64,000 nucleotides of DNA from Uloborus plumipes (lineage: Eukaryota; Arthropoda; Arachnida; Araneae; Uloboridae), in NCBI GenBank assembly GCA_038373865.1, contig JAXGGA010001190.1:101291-165290 (forward strand). The letters are read 5' to 3'. Shown here piece after piece: positions 33,093-44,312 of this stretch; position 1 is the first letter of the stretch, and each line of letters starts with the position of its first letter. The notes beneath the pieces are model-generated. The model was not told the origin of the DNA. It was given only the letters and a program-made list of their open reading frames with translations, and did no database searches. A program made the position numbers and the translations under genes.

Positions 33093-34549
33093 TTTAGTTT
33101 TTATGGATCCCTTAAGTTGAAGGTGCGGCATCAAAAATTAAGCGGATTTTCAAGACATGGAAATTGCTGTGAACCAAAACTCTTACCAGGAACTGTTTAA
33201 CTCCAATTTTCTTTTTGTATATGGAATATAGAAGGTTGAAACTTTACAAAATGAATACTAAATTTGTGCTAAGTTGTTGCCGTAAGGTCAGTGAAGGCCC
33301 TCAAAACAGGGCATTTTTGACGTTTTTTAGCGTTTTTGAGGTCCAAAAACAGCTTGTACATTTCAGTTGGCACGGCAAAAGTAGTGTCGTTTGAAAGACC
33401 AGTGTAAGCACTTTAAAATAATGTATAAATAACCGAGGAAAGTTCAACGTGCTTTTAGTTGCGTAAGGCCGAAATATGAAAAATGTCATATTTTACCGAT
33501 ATTCAAACAGTCATAACTTCCTTTGCCAACAACATATTGAAATATTTTTTTCGCCAATGTCATACTCTATTCTCTGTTTTAACAGAACAGTTGAGTCCTT
33601 TGAGGCGAAATGTGAAAAAATTTTTTACAAAAAATTTATTTTTTTTTCTGTGCATTTTTTGTAAAAAATTTTTTATATATAAAAAAAAAGTTCCCATGAG
33701 ACTATTTTAAAAGGTTTTTAAAAACCCTTAAGGGAGTATTCTGCTTTAAAAAGGCTAAAAAATCGATATTTTGGGGGGATTTTTTTTTTTTTTTTTTTTT
33801 TTAATGATAAAAAAAAGCAAGTGTATTGAATATTTTAGATTATTTTACTACATGTCTGAATATAGGAAAAGTAATTTTTTAAAGAAAATTATTCGTATGC
33901 AACCGATTTTCATACGTACAATCGTTCAACCGCTGTTTTCAATCGGCGGGACAGATGGAGCTCGTAATTTTCATCTGAAACAAAAAAACAAACACTATTT
34001 TAATTTTCATATTATTTTTCCTTGTTTTGAACTAAAATGAGCTGAAACATTTTTGAAATTTGGATGTTTTCTCAAGTTTGAAGGAACAAAAAATTTTTTT
34101 GTAAAAAAAAAAAAGAAGAAGAAGAAGAAAGCATTAGAATTTGCTAAAAATATTGTTAGGATTTTTTTTTTTTTTTTTTTTTGAGAATGCTTTTAGTTCA
34201 AATATAAGAAAAATGTAAGAAAATTGAAAAAGTGTTTAGTTTTTTTGTGATGAAAATTACGAGCTTCATCTGTCCCACCGGTTGAAAATCAGCATTTGCA
34301 CGAATAATCTACTTTCAAAGTAAAGTAATTTTACGTATAAATTTACTTCGAATGAAGGGGTAAACATACTTTTTAACATCTTAAGCCAGTTTAAAACAGA
34401 GTGTCATAATGATTCAAGTAAGATATTATTTAACAAGTGACGAATTTTTTTTCTATCAAAGGAAGAAATAATGAACGAATCGTGGTATTATGTGTCCTTT
34501 GAATTCGAAACTCGTGTCGTGATTTTTCCGAGCTCCTTTTACACTGACC
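33093..34549. repeat. Spacer with an inverted repeat of about 125-bp arms
   Basis: 33918-34040 and 34182-34310 are diverged inverse complements (shared core GGGACAGATGGAGCTCGTAA). Between them are A- and T-rich runs. The rest is non-coding low-complexity DNA with T tracts. No gene seen. Confidence 0.6.
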
Positions 34550-36140
34550 GCCTTTTTAGCCTACTTTCCCGTTGAAACTAAAACAGACGAAAAAAGTATT
34601 AAAAGTGGCTTAATGCATCTAAAAAATATCGCCAAGTCAAAAAAATATCGCCAAGTCAAAAAAATATCGCCAAATCCAAAAAATATCGCCAAGTCCGAAA
34701 AAAAGCCAAAAAGAAATAAATAGGGAAAATGAATATCGAAAAATTTAAAATTTGAAAGTAGGGTATTGAGATGGGGAATTTGTGTGTCGGTCTGTCTGTG
34801 TCCCCCCCCCCCCCCAATAACTTTTGAATGAACATTCCGATTTTGACAAACTTTTTTTTGTTGGAAGGATCTTCGCGAGTACAGCTCATTCCCATATTTG
34901 ATTTTTCGATTTGAACAATTTTTGGTTCAACTTTGAACCGTTCAAACAACCTGTTCCGCGATGCTAACTTTTGAGTGAACAGTCCGATTTGAACAAACTT
35001 TTTTTTTGTTCGAAAGATCTTATCAAGGATACTTCACTCCCGTATTTACATTTACGATTTGAACAGTTTTTCGTTCAACATTGAACCGCTCAAGCAAGCT
35101 GTCAACCCTAATAACTTTTGAGTGAACAGTCCGATTTAAATACTAAACTTTTTTTTTGTTCCAAGGATCTCAGCAAGGATACTTCATTACCGTATTTAAA
35201 TTTTCAATTTGAACATTTTTTCGTTCAACATTGAACCCTTCAAGCAACCTTTCCCCACCTAATAACTTTGGAGTGAAGGGTCCGAATGGAATAAACTTTT
35301 TTTTGTTTGAAAGATCTCGGATAGAGGCTCATTCCCATACTTCGCTTTTTAATTTGAACCATTTTTTGTTCAACATTGAACCGTTCAGAAAAAAATTTAA
35401 CATTAGTGCCTACGGGGAATTTAAGTTGAATGTTGATCCTGAACTTAAAGTCGGATTTCCTTCAAACTAACTTTGTAAGAAAATGGTTTTGATAAATAAT
35501 GTTTGTAAAGTACTTTTCTGAATAATCTTCTGTGAGGGCTATGATTCCGACTCCGACTCCGCAAACATGGCGGAAATGCAGGCTCAGAAAAAAAATGACT
35601 GACTGTGCAGACGATTTTTTGTTTATTTATTCATTTGTTTTATTTTATTTATTATTATTATTTTTTTTTTGGCAGACGATTTTTTTTGTAACAAAAATTT
35701 TTCATTCACGAGGGCATTTTATTCTTTATTTATATTTAACAACTGGCAACGGATTAAAAGTGAAATTCGAGACATTTTGTCAACGGACGAGTTTTTTTTT
35801 CTTTCTTTCTTTGATAAAATGTGTTTTTGATGTACTTTGTACTTTTTATTTATTTTTTTTTTTTTGAAAACGATTGAGGAATTTTTCTACGGAAGAACTG
35901 TAACAGTTACATTCTTTAAAAGGTGCGACAAAACTTTATTTATTCATTTATTTACTTTTTATGTGTCTATTTCATCTGATGAGAGGGGTATATTTTGCTT
36001 TTAGAAATCAGCTTTAAGTGCTAAAAAGGTATGTTTGAAATAATTTTCAGTCTCAGATAATCAAGAGAATAATGATCAGATGCTAGAATGCCGTTGTCGA
36101 TTTACGGGAAAGTAGGCTCGTTTAGTTCTTGACAGAACTT
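34550..36140. repeat. Dispersed repeat, copy B (inverse of copy A), expanded by a tandem array
   Basis: Inverse match to 15752-16530. Perfect 15-bp inverted ends AGCCTACTTTCCCGT (34558-34572) and ACGGGAAAGTAGGCT (36104-36118) lie at the two sides. ATCGCCAAGTC repeats follow the left end (34627-34700). It is about twice the length of copy A, mainly because of the tandem array at 34816-35400. Confidence 0.75.
34816..35400. repeat. Tandem array, four units of about 147-151 bp
   Basis: Units start with TAACTTTTGARTGAA at 34818, 34965, 35112 and 35263 (spacing 147, 147, 151). Each contains GATTTGAAC.., TTTTTTTTGTTC, AAGGAT/AAAGATCT and CGTTCAACATTGAACC. Copy A has only a rudiment of one unit near 16225-16270. 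Non-coding. Confidence 0.85.
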
Positions 36141-37396
36141 CTTGTTCAATATTACTCCAGTATCAAACCAAAGTAATTTTACTCAAAAATGCTTTGTTGT
36201 GATTAAAAAAAAAATCCGTTATGAAGAAATAAATTAATAAAAAGTGAATAAAAAAGTTTAAACTATTTTTATCCCCCCCCCCCTCCCGAAAATCGTTACT
36301 GATCAGAGAGTAGTCTTGGACATAAATGCACAAACTTTTCTCTCTCATGTTATTCAGAAGAGAAGGAAATATCTAACGTTGAAACATCTAAATTCTGCTT
36401 TCTTTTACCCCAACTGACTCTACTTTTCCGTTTTTCTTTCTTTCTTTCTTTCTTTTTTTTTTTTATTTTTTATTTTTAAATTCTTTGTCTTTTTACAGTT
36501 AAAACGAGTTAGTGCATTACAAAATCTTAAAAAAGCTCGAAGGAAAGTATAAATAAAATAAATGTAAAAGTAATTAGAATCTGTTCTCAATTGCATTTCG
36601 AGTGATATAGAAACAGTTCCTTAGTGGGGAAAAGACAAATAAATAGAAAAACAATTAATTTTGACATCTTGGATTTAAAGTATGTTTTTCGCAATGACGA
36701 ATTGCGGTAGATGTGTGGTGGGGGGGGGGGGGCTTGTGTGTATGTGTGTATTCCTTCACAAGCATGTTCTGCATGGTGGCGAAGGAGCTGGGGCCGGTGG
36801 ACGTCCCGGGTGGTGAAGCATCGGGACGCCCTGTTGCAGACATCGAGTCGAATCTGAAAAAGGGAATACACGTCGTCTTAGGTCCAAAAGTGGAACAAAC
36901 AGTAATTTTTTATTGTTTAAAAAAAGGTAAGAACACACCGGGCTTCGAACCTGCGTCCCGGCTGTCACGAAAATCACAAATCAAGAGAGATAAATATAAA
37001 TAACAGTTATCCATAAATGCACATGAAAAAATATAGACATATCTTCATCCATGGAACAAAATACGAGCTTGGGTTCTTGGTTCCTTCGCCTTCCCGGCGA
37101 GTGGTGTGTAGCGGCGTTATGGGGTAGATCACCACGCTACACCACCTTCTCTAACCATGGCTCAAGCTCGCACGTTAGTCAAGTACTAAAATTAATATAT
37201 GAACTTAATTTGTAATTTTTAATTCAGAATATGCTGCCATCTAGGAAGAAAAGTTTGCATTGTTTTAAAAACAATCGATGCTTGATAACGGAGAGTTGCT
37301 GATTTAAACTTAGGGAATCGATTGCTAAAGATGGAAATCAGAGATTAGATACTGCTATGAATGAAAACGCTTTTTCTGCTTTGTGATAAATGCTGG
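36141..37396. repeat. Spacer with a dispersed repeat copy at 36655-36945
   Basis: 36655-36945 matches 41415-42650 once two hAT insertions are removed from the latter (shared AATGACGAATT, CATGGTG and AAAAAGGGA.TACACG blocks). It keeps the uninserted target TGCATGGT near 36772. A possible tRNA-like B box (GGTTCGAAGCC, minus strand) lies at about 36942-36952. The open frame across it is not conserved. The rest is low-complexity CTTT/T-rich (36425-36470) or unremarkable. Confidence 0.55.
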
Positions 37397-37398
37397 GT

Positions 37399-37969
37399 TA
37401 CAGTAAACTCTCACTTATGCGCCGTCGGCCCAAGGGACCAACAGAAAAAGGTGCATAAGTGAGAGAGACACATATAAGTGAACAAGCCTATTTAAAAGTC
37501 TAAAATGCAACATAAGTTTTAATGAGAGTATGAATAAGAATGTTTCTTTAGAAAATGGCCATATTACTACGGTTTGGCAGCTACTGTTACCTAACTACAA
37601 TGATAACGAGAAAACAAAAATTACAGCATGCCTCATCACAAACTGGTCCCCTTGTAATCCATAGTAGATCCATAATAGATAATTGCCCCTCTCCGAACTC
37701 CAGTTCATGTGGAAAAAATGCCTTTCGTGAGCAATAAAAGCGAAAGATTAAGGAAGAAAGTGAAGAAACATGCTCATTTTTTAAGAAAATAAATCGTTTA
37801 CATTTTTCGAAAACTTCGACGCATAAGTGAAATATTTATCTTTAGAGCGACGCATAAACGATTGAAATTATCATTATTGTACTATGGAATGTGTCGGGAC
37901 CACTGAAAATCGTCGTATAAGTGAAAAAAGCGCGTAAATGAGGCGGTGTATAGGTGAGAGTTCACTGTA
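37399..37969. mobile_element. Tigger/pogo-like non-autonomous element (567 bp)
   Basis: The element at 37401-37967 begins CAGTAAACTCTCACTTATGC and ends TAGGTGAGAGTTCACTG, with TA on each side. CAGT..ACTG ends with 'CTCTCACTTATGCG'-type inverted repeats match pogo/Tigger MITEs. GCGCATAAGTGA-type motifs repeat inside near both ends. No transposase. Confidence 0.82.
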
Positions 37970-38082
37970 TTTGAAGAGTACAGAGAAGAAAAGCGAAATT
38001 AGGTATTTCCCGTCAGTAGAATTGTATATATTGTCAGTGTATGGGATAAAATCACGTTTGAAAAAACCCCAGAATTTCTTTA

Positions 38083-38858
38083 TTGTACAATAGGGTGGGC
38101 CAAAAAATACTTTTGTTTTATTTCGATGATGGGTAATGCGGAAAAGGTGCCATTGGGTAAGCAAAGCAGGGACGTCATTTCAAGTTTTTCCAGGGGGGGG
38201 GGGGCAAAGGGTGCAAACGCAATGCAATTTCATCGGAAAACAGCAAAAACCACGCCCCTTTATATGTAAATACATTGACTTCTCAAAGCCAGGGGGGCAA
38301 TTGACCCCCCCCCTGCCCCCCTAAATGACGGGCCTGAAGCAAAGTGCATATAAAAAATTTGAAATTTTTTGGTCAATTTGTTGATTTGCCGTAATTGCGT
38401 TGAAGTTTGGAAAAAATGCAGCTTCTTGAGATTTTTAAGAAATTATTTTGGAAAATTTTAGCACCGAACTAAAAATGCATTATATGCGACAAAAAATGCA
38501 GTTATTTCTGATAAATGCGGCGAAAACAGCATTTTAACGTTTTGACAAAATTTAATTTAAAACATAGAATTATACCATAGACCTCAACTTTTTTTATGGA
38601 ATTTCTATGCCCCCAATGGCAACCTTTCTGCCCTACCCGATATCGAAAATAGAAAAAAGCTTTTTAAAATAATTTGCTAAAAATCTCGAACACACAGCCT
38701 TTTTTCTAAACTTCAAAGTATTGCTGCAGATCAAGAAATTAACCAAAGAATTTCAAATTTTTTATGTGCACTTTGCTCCTACAATGGCACCTTTTTCCGC
38801 ACTACTCATCACCGAAATTTAAAAAAAAAAGTCTTTTTCGGTCCACCCTATTGTACAA
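38083..38858. mobile_element. hAT-type element with TAGGGTGG ends (760 bp)
   Basis: The element at 38091-38850 begins TAGGGTGGGCC and ends GGTCCACCCTA, with perfect 8-bp duplications TTGTACAA. The arms are inverse complements over more than 150 bp (GCGGAAAAGGTGCCATTG and its partner). A 170-bp hAT MITE is nested in the left arm. The GTGCGGAAAA motif is shared with the element at 49698-51978. Confidence 0.85.
38159..38344. mobile_element. Nested hAT MITE (170 bp)
   Basis: The element at 38167-38336 begins CAGGGACGTCATTT and ends AAATGACGGGCCTG, with perfect 8-bp duplications AAGCAAAG (38159-38166 and 38337-38344). The opposite arm of the host element shows the uninserted sequence (AGCAAAGTGCA, minus strand near 38770). 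It has G-rich and C-rich runs. Confidence 0.92.
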
Positions 38859-39404
38859 TAGGATGCATCCAAAAATCGTATTTTTAAAGAAAACGTCTAA
38901 TAGCGCGGAGAAGTTGTCTTATGTTATTGTCAGTATGCTTGCAAAACTTCAATGGTCTGAATTGATATCTCAGCTGCCGCCGAGGCCGCCCATTAATCAA
39001 AACGTGTTATTTTTCAATGCTATTTTAAAAAATAAGAAATTGGATTCTTTAGTTCTAACAGTGCCCAAAAGCTGACATGAGGTGTGCTTAGAGTAGGCAA
39101 ACTTTTAATCATGTGGGTTGGGGGTGTACTGGTGCGCCATTTTCACATGTCTGTTTGTGTTATCATCGCCTGATGCGATACAGAAATTCCTTCGGACCAC
39201 CAATGCTTGGACCTCACGCAGAGAAACTTTCAGACGTAAACACGCTGTTTTGCGTCTATTAACACCAAAAGGCAGGGAGCTCTCAAGAATGCGAGCAAAT
39301 AGTCAACAAGTGTTCGTTTTCCGCGAAATCAAGCCATGTGCTTATTGTGTACCATTGTAAATGGCAGATGTTTGACATTTGTTGTACCCAGTTTGAATTC
39401 CTGT
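38859..39404. other. Spacer
   Basis: Non-coding between the TAGGGTGG element and the SINE. The open frame near 39118-39360 has no recognisable similarity and no start or splice context that would support it. Confidence 0.5.
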
Positions 39405-39700
39405 TTAGTGTGAAGCCGGACTCGTGTCCGGAGGGACCCGGGTTCGATCCCAGCCGATCAAAGATCCACCGTCTTGATTAATGGTGGCTGGGAGGCGTTA
39501 AAAATGTCGTGGTCACTAAGTCCTCCAAGTGAAACGATACCTCTGGGGGTGCTGGGCCTAGGGTTTGCTCGACCCAAGGTTTTGGTTCAAAATTAATAAC
39601 AGAGCGCCCTTCAGGGCCCTATCTCGGTTAAACCACGAAGCTGTGGTAGGTACGGGGGACCCTGGAGGTGGGAAATGAAATGAAATGATTAGTGTGAAGC
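39405..39700 (+). mobile_element. tRNA-derived SINE (272 bp) with 12-bp target duplication
   Basis: The element at 39417-39688 is flanked by TTAGTGTGAAGC (39405-39416 and 39689-39700). Near the 5' end it has a pol III B-box-like GGGTTCGATCCC (39440-39451). It ends in a short AAATG tandem tail. The GC-rich body against AT-rich flanks fits a tRNA-headed SINE mobilised by a LINE in trans. The A box is less clear. Confidence 0.85.
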
Positions 39701-40756
39701 GACATCATGACACTATTCTGGAACATAAATTCGAGTGGAATGTAAACGCTTTGACAAGAGAGCGGTAATAACTCTCATCGTTCTCACAGTGAGATAAACA
39801 CACGTTGTCTGATAAACCCAGCTGACGGAAAGGCCTCCTTATATACCGAGACTTGGGGGGTCAGCGGGGAGAAGCGATTTGGAGAGCGAACAACACGGAA
39901 GGATGTTGTCGCGCAGCGGCCTAAATATCTGATTTTATATTTTGTGTAACACAGCTGTAAATAGTTTTAAAAAATAAAAATACTAGAATTTTGTTTGCAT
40001 CCTCTGTTTCAATCAACCAACAAACAGAGTAGCCAAAACGGTACAGTGGTTTCAGTTGCTTCTGAAGCGATTCATTATACAAAATTCTTCAATTTTGTCG
40101 GGTTTTTTTTTTCAGTACTTTTATTTTTTGGATCAGGAATTATCATCCAAAATTCCAATAGTGCCTAAAAGTAACAACCTTAGAGCAAATATTAGCCCTA
40201 CACTGCATAGCGTTGCCAATTGGCTACATGGACTATTTTTCCTTATGACCATGCATAAGACAACTCAAGCATAAGAAGCAAGTATTAGGTATCTATAAAG
40301 CAAATATAACCATCTATCCTCAAAATTAGTTTTTTTTAAATGTTTTCCAATGTTTTCTTATTACACTAAAAAACATATTTATATATAATATATATATGTC
40401 TTTCAAAGAACAAAAAATCATGCAGTGTAGGGTTAGTAAATGGAGGAAGCAAGTCTAATCATTTTCTTAGAAAAGGCTGAAACAAAGATCACAAGTCACA
40501 TGGTCCAATATCGGCGACTGAGAGACACGTTTTAAGTAAAACAAGTTGAAGGAACCTGATCTCCCCCAACAGTTTATTTTAAAAAATATGCCACGTGATT
40601 TGATATCTGTTTCAAAAATTGATCGTTTCGCTCCTTCCTTTTTTATTCCTTCTCAATGGTAGCAACATGGTATTTTTGAGCGTGTGAAAATTTCGAAACA
40701 AAGGGGTTAGAATTTCTTATTTGAAATAAATATTGAAAAAAAAAAAAAAAAAACGA
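39701..40756. other. Spacer
   Basis: Non-coding. A (TA)n-rich tract at 40381-40398. The block at 40465-40520 (GAAACAAAGATCACAAGTCA) resembles 42770-42810, suggesting another dispersed repeat family. Poly-A at 40736-40753. Confidence 0.5.
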
Positions 40757-41006
40757 TACCGTAAAGTCGGGTTACTTGGACCCACAAGGAGGTTACTTGA
40801 GCCCACAGTAAAATGATAAAATCTGGGTTTAGTACCAGCATTAGAGACTGCAGAGTGCTTCGACCTAGAGGAGAAACGAGGAACTACGTGCAAGTCTTCA
40901 ACCAATAAGTACCAATCAACTAATAAGTACCAAACCTAGATTTTATCATTTTACTGTAATGGGCTCAAGTAACCCTTTAGGGTCCAAGTAACCCGACTTT
41001 ACGGTA
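40757..41006. mobile_element. TA-flanked MITE (246 bp)
   Basis: The element at 40759-41004 begins CCGTAAAGTCGGGTTACTTG and ends with the inverse CAAGTAACCCGACTTTACGG, with TA on both sides. A second inverted block (AAATGATAAAATCTGGGTTT / AAACCTAGATTTTATCATTT) lies inside. It is fully palindromic in layout and non-coding. Confidence 0.88.
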
Positions 41007-41489
41007 AATTAACGAATTTTGTACAGTGAATGGCCTCACAAATGACTGACCTACATTAGATGAAAGTTTACACACCCTCTAAGGATACCTCATCGTAATT
41101 ATTCGACACTATTAAAACTAAGGATTCCAATTTCTTATCGAATATATATATTCTGAAAAGTAGCAAACTTTGTACGATGAATGACCCCAGCAGCAACTGA
41201 AGACATCAATTTAGATCAATGAAATTTTCACATGTACTGGCTATAATGTAAGGCAACTTTTCCGCACTACTGGAAATTTGATATTTAAAAAACGTTTTTT
41301 CCATGCACCCTATTGGGTGATATTTCTTTCTTACCTAATTAGAGCCACAAATTCTGCACTACAAACACTCAATTCTGCCGTATTAATCTAAACTTGAACA
41401 GAAAAAATATTAAATTTGTATTTTGACACCTCGAATTCAAATTATATTTTTCGTAATGACGAATTACGACAACTGAGTGTGCGTGTGTG

Positions 41490-41968
41490 CAGGGATGCCC
41501 CCCCCCCCCAAGCTCAATGGCGCAAATCCCTCCCTCAAAATTTTTCACAACCCTTTTGTGCTTTTTATTTTTATCCCTCTTTTTTATTTTATTTATTTTT
41601 CAAATATTATTTATCTATTTCTTTAAATTATAACTTTTTTTTTTTTGCATATTATTAATTTTTTAAAAGTTCGAACTATGCACAGAATAGAATCGCTTTT
41701 TTCCCCTTCCAGACATTCCAAGCACACACACACGCACACAAAAATAAATAAATAAGTAATAATAAAGAAATAAAAGAAATAATTTTAATTAAAAAAATAA
41801 ATTAATGAATAATTTTTATTAAAAAAATCAGTAAATAATTTAAATTAAAAAATTAAATTTTAATAAATAATTCAAATAAATACATAAATTAGTAAAAAAA
41901 ATCCCCCTCCCCCCAAGTTTTGATGGCGCAACTTACGCCATAATCCCCCCCCCCTGAGGGCACCCCTG
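41490..41968. mobile_element. hAT-like MITE (479 bp) in a TG microsatellite
   Basis: Begins CAGGGATGCCC and ends GGGCACCCCTG. Inner blocks CAATGGCGCAA and TTGATGGCGCAA are inverted or repeated at the two ends. The flanks are TG-rich (CGTGTGTG against TGTGCGTG, 6 of 8), so the duplication is blurred. The middle is AATAAATAA low complexity. Confidence 0.7.
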
Positions 41969-42021
41969 TGTGCGTGTGTAGGCTGTCGTGTGTGTGTGTG
42001 CACTCCTTCGCCACCATGTCC

Positions 42022-42435
42022 TACATGATCAGGGGTGATTGTGAGTTCATGAAAAAATACCAGAAAGTTCTGAAGAGAAAATGTTTGTGTGTGTGTGTGG
42101 GGGGGGGGGCTTTTTTCAAAAACCAAGGCCCCTATTATTTAAGCACACCTAACTTAATAATAAATTGCCATTCCTAAACAAGACACATTTCATACATTCG
42201 AACAGTTTCAAATAGTTTTTAGTCAAAAACAATAGAATGGCATCTTAACATATTTGCTCGATGAATATTATTAGTAATTATCGGAAAATCACAGAAAATT
42301 GGAAAAATAAAAAATAATACTGAAGGTGGGAAAACAAAAGCATAATTAAAAATATTTTATTTCCGGTATTTTCGAACATGAAAATACCAGAATCGATCAT
42401 GAAAATACCGGAACACAATCACCCCTGTGCATGGT
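42022..42435. mobile_element. hAT MITE (398 bp), second copy of the 16650-17022 family
   Basis: The element at 42030-42427 begins CAGGGGTGATTGTGAG and ends ACACAATCACCCCTG. The flanking 8-mers TACATGAT and TGCATGGT differ at two bases, but the empty paralogous site near 36772 reads TGCATGGT, so the left duplication has mutated. CCGGTATTTT-type repeats are shared with the first copy. Confidence 0.85.
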
Positions 42436-42650
42436 GATACAGCGGGACTGTTGCTGACTCCGTCTTGATGCGCCACCGTGTACTGCATGGGAGAATGCAG
42501 TGGGATAAGGAGCAGGAGGGAACTGCTGTACCGGGACTCGAGACTTTGGCAGACTGCCAGTTTGAAAAAGGGACTACACGACGTTTGAGGTCCAAAACGA
42601 AAACATACAGCAATTTTTCATTACTAAAAAAAAGACATTCCGCCTTCCTT

Positions 42651-44312
42651 TCGTGCACTCTTTATTTGCTTTTCACATTCAGGCCGATTTTAGGCAGGAC
42701 CGTCATAAAGAATTTTTACAAGGGGGTGATAAAATCAATGAAAATTAAAAACAGCAAAGGTCCAAAAGGAAAAGCTGAGGCAAAGATAACAAGTCACATG
42801 GTTCAACTTCGACAAATGGTTGATAAGTTTCAAAGATTAGTAAGTAGAACTGGACCTTTTCTATGCAGTCAAGTGACAAGGGAATCTTGCTTCCAATATG
42901 GAGGGCCTCACTCTCTCTACCATCTATCTCTTCTCCATGCATTAGACCTGCCATTTACTGATGAGGCTGTAACCCAGTTAAATTTCGAGTTCATTGCACT
43001 CCCCCGACAATGGTCTTTGTGGTTTAAATGATTGAAATAACCAATTATTCCCTTCTATGACTCATTTAAGTCCTAATTTCATTGCATGCGCTACAGTGTG
43101 GTCATTTTATAGCAAGAACATAAAAGCTAAGATGAAAAAAAATCACAGCATTTAATGCATTAAATATTGCATTCAATCAATATCTTCCATTACCTTGTAA
43201 ATAACAAATGCTTTGCGGGAAATAAATCGCATCGATCTTCCAATTCAATAGGTGCTTTCAACCTACTGTATTTAAAATCCATTCACTTATTTATCTATTC
43301 ATCTTTGGTGCAAGGGTAAAATTTAATGACAAAATCAATAATAATATTGGCTGATTATTAAGGTTTCAATATTGAGTGAATTTGCTGATGGTGGTATCAC
43401 TCAAAATTATTTTCATCACTTATCGGAAAAAGGTCATGGCTTAAAACCTTTTAAAAACACCCTAATTATATGCTTGAGGAAATATACTGTATTTTTATGA
43501 TTCCAAAATTGAAAAACACAAAGCGCCTTCGTTGACAGAAATTTGTTTTCTAAAGGCAAATGCATTGCTTTGCTGAAATTAACAACAGTTTTTGCTGTTG
43601 TTTCCGTTTTGAATAATTTAGTTTTATTATCAGTAAAAAAAAAACATTGAAAACAGTTTTGATCTCGTTTTTTGACGACATACTTAAGCCGAAAATAAAG
43701 CATCGTTTAAGTTGGTAAACATGTCAGTGTACTTGTGAATATTTTAATTGGTGATCTTCAATTTATTCAGGAAACAAACAATAAATAATGTCAAATCCGA
43801 AGACGTATAAGGTTAATGCCGTCACGCTAGCGGCAAAAACAAATATAGTCTTCATACAAAATACTCTGATATGAATATAAGTTGCTTTTTCCTCCAACTC
43901 TTTCGAAAGAGGAAGATTGAACAAAAAATGAAAAAAACACTAAAGGCATCAACATTTAGTTTTTAATATAACTTGTACAAATAATTTTCTACTTTGGTTA
44001 ATGTGTCTTATGATTCTGATGTTCAAAAAATGGAAATGAATTTAAATTGCATTTAGAAACTTTTTAAAGGCAGCGTTTTACTTGTGCTACTGACCATTGT
44101 GTGCAGTGTGCCTTAACGTCGGTGAGTCAAAGCTGCCTAACCCATTACAACCAAGAGAAAATAGTTAAGTGGTTAGTAAGTAGAGAATGAACTGCTTTAT
44201 TTTTATGGTAATTATTGAAGTATTTCACTTTTATTTAAGCCTAAGGATGACTTTGTAGCGATGCCAAAAGTTAGGTTATCAAAACAGTAACAGCAGTTTG
44301 ACAGTTTAAGAA
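42651..44312. other. Spacer upstream of receptor gene 2
   Basis: Non-coding. An open frame runs on to about 43031 from the repeat upstream, but I see no recognisable domain. No promoter element can be assigned for the receptor gene. Confidence 0.5.

Larger units (their letters stand above)
41415..42650. repeat. Dispersed repeat copy interrupted by two hAT elements
   Basis: 41415-41489, 41969-42029 and 42428-42650 together match 36655-36945. The interruptions are the elements at 41490-41968 and 42030-42427. (TG)n stretches occur in the middle piece. Confidence 0.7.

Noticed and set aside
34816..35400. Regularly spaced repeats considered as a CRISPR-like array
   Set aside because: Eukaryotic context. 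The units are contiguous 147-151-bp tandem repeats without unique spacers.
36930..36960. Possible tRNA gene (GGTTCGAAGCC on the minus strand)
   Set aside because: A B-box-like stretch only; no acceptor stem or anticodon arm can be drawn.
42465..43031. 188-codon plus-strand open frame
   Set aside because: It starts inside a dispersed repeat and crosses the repeat edge. The part near 42770-42810 resembles another repeat fragment at 40465. No domain or splice support.
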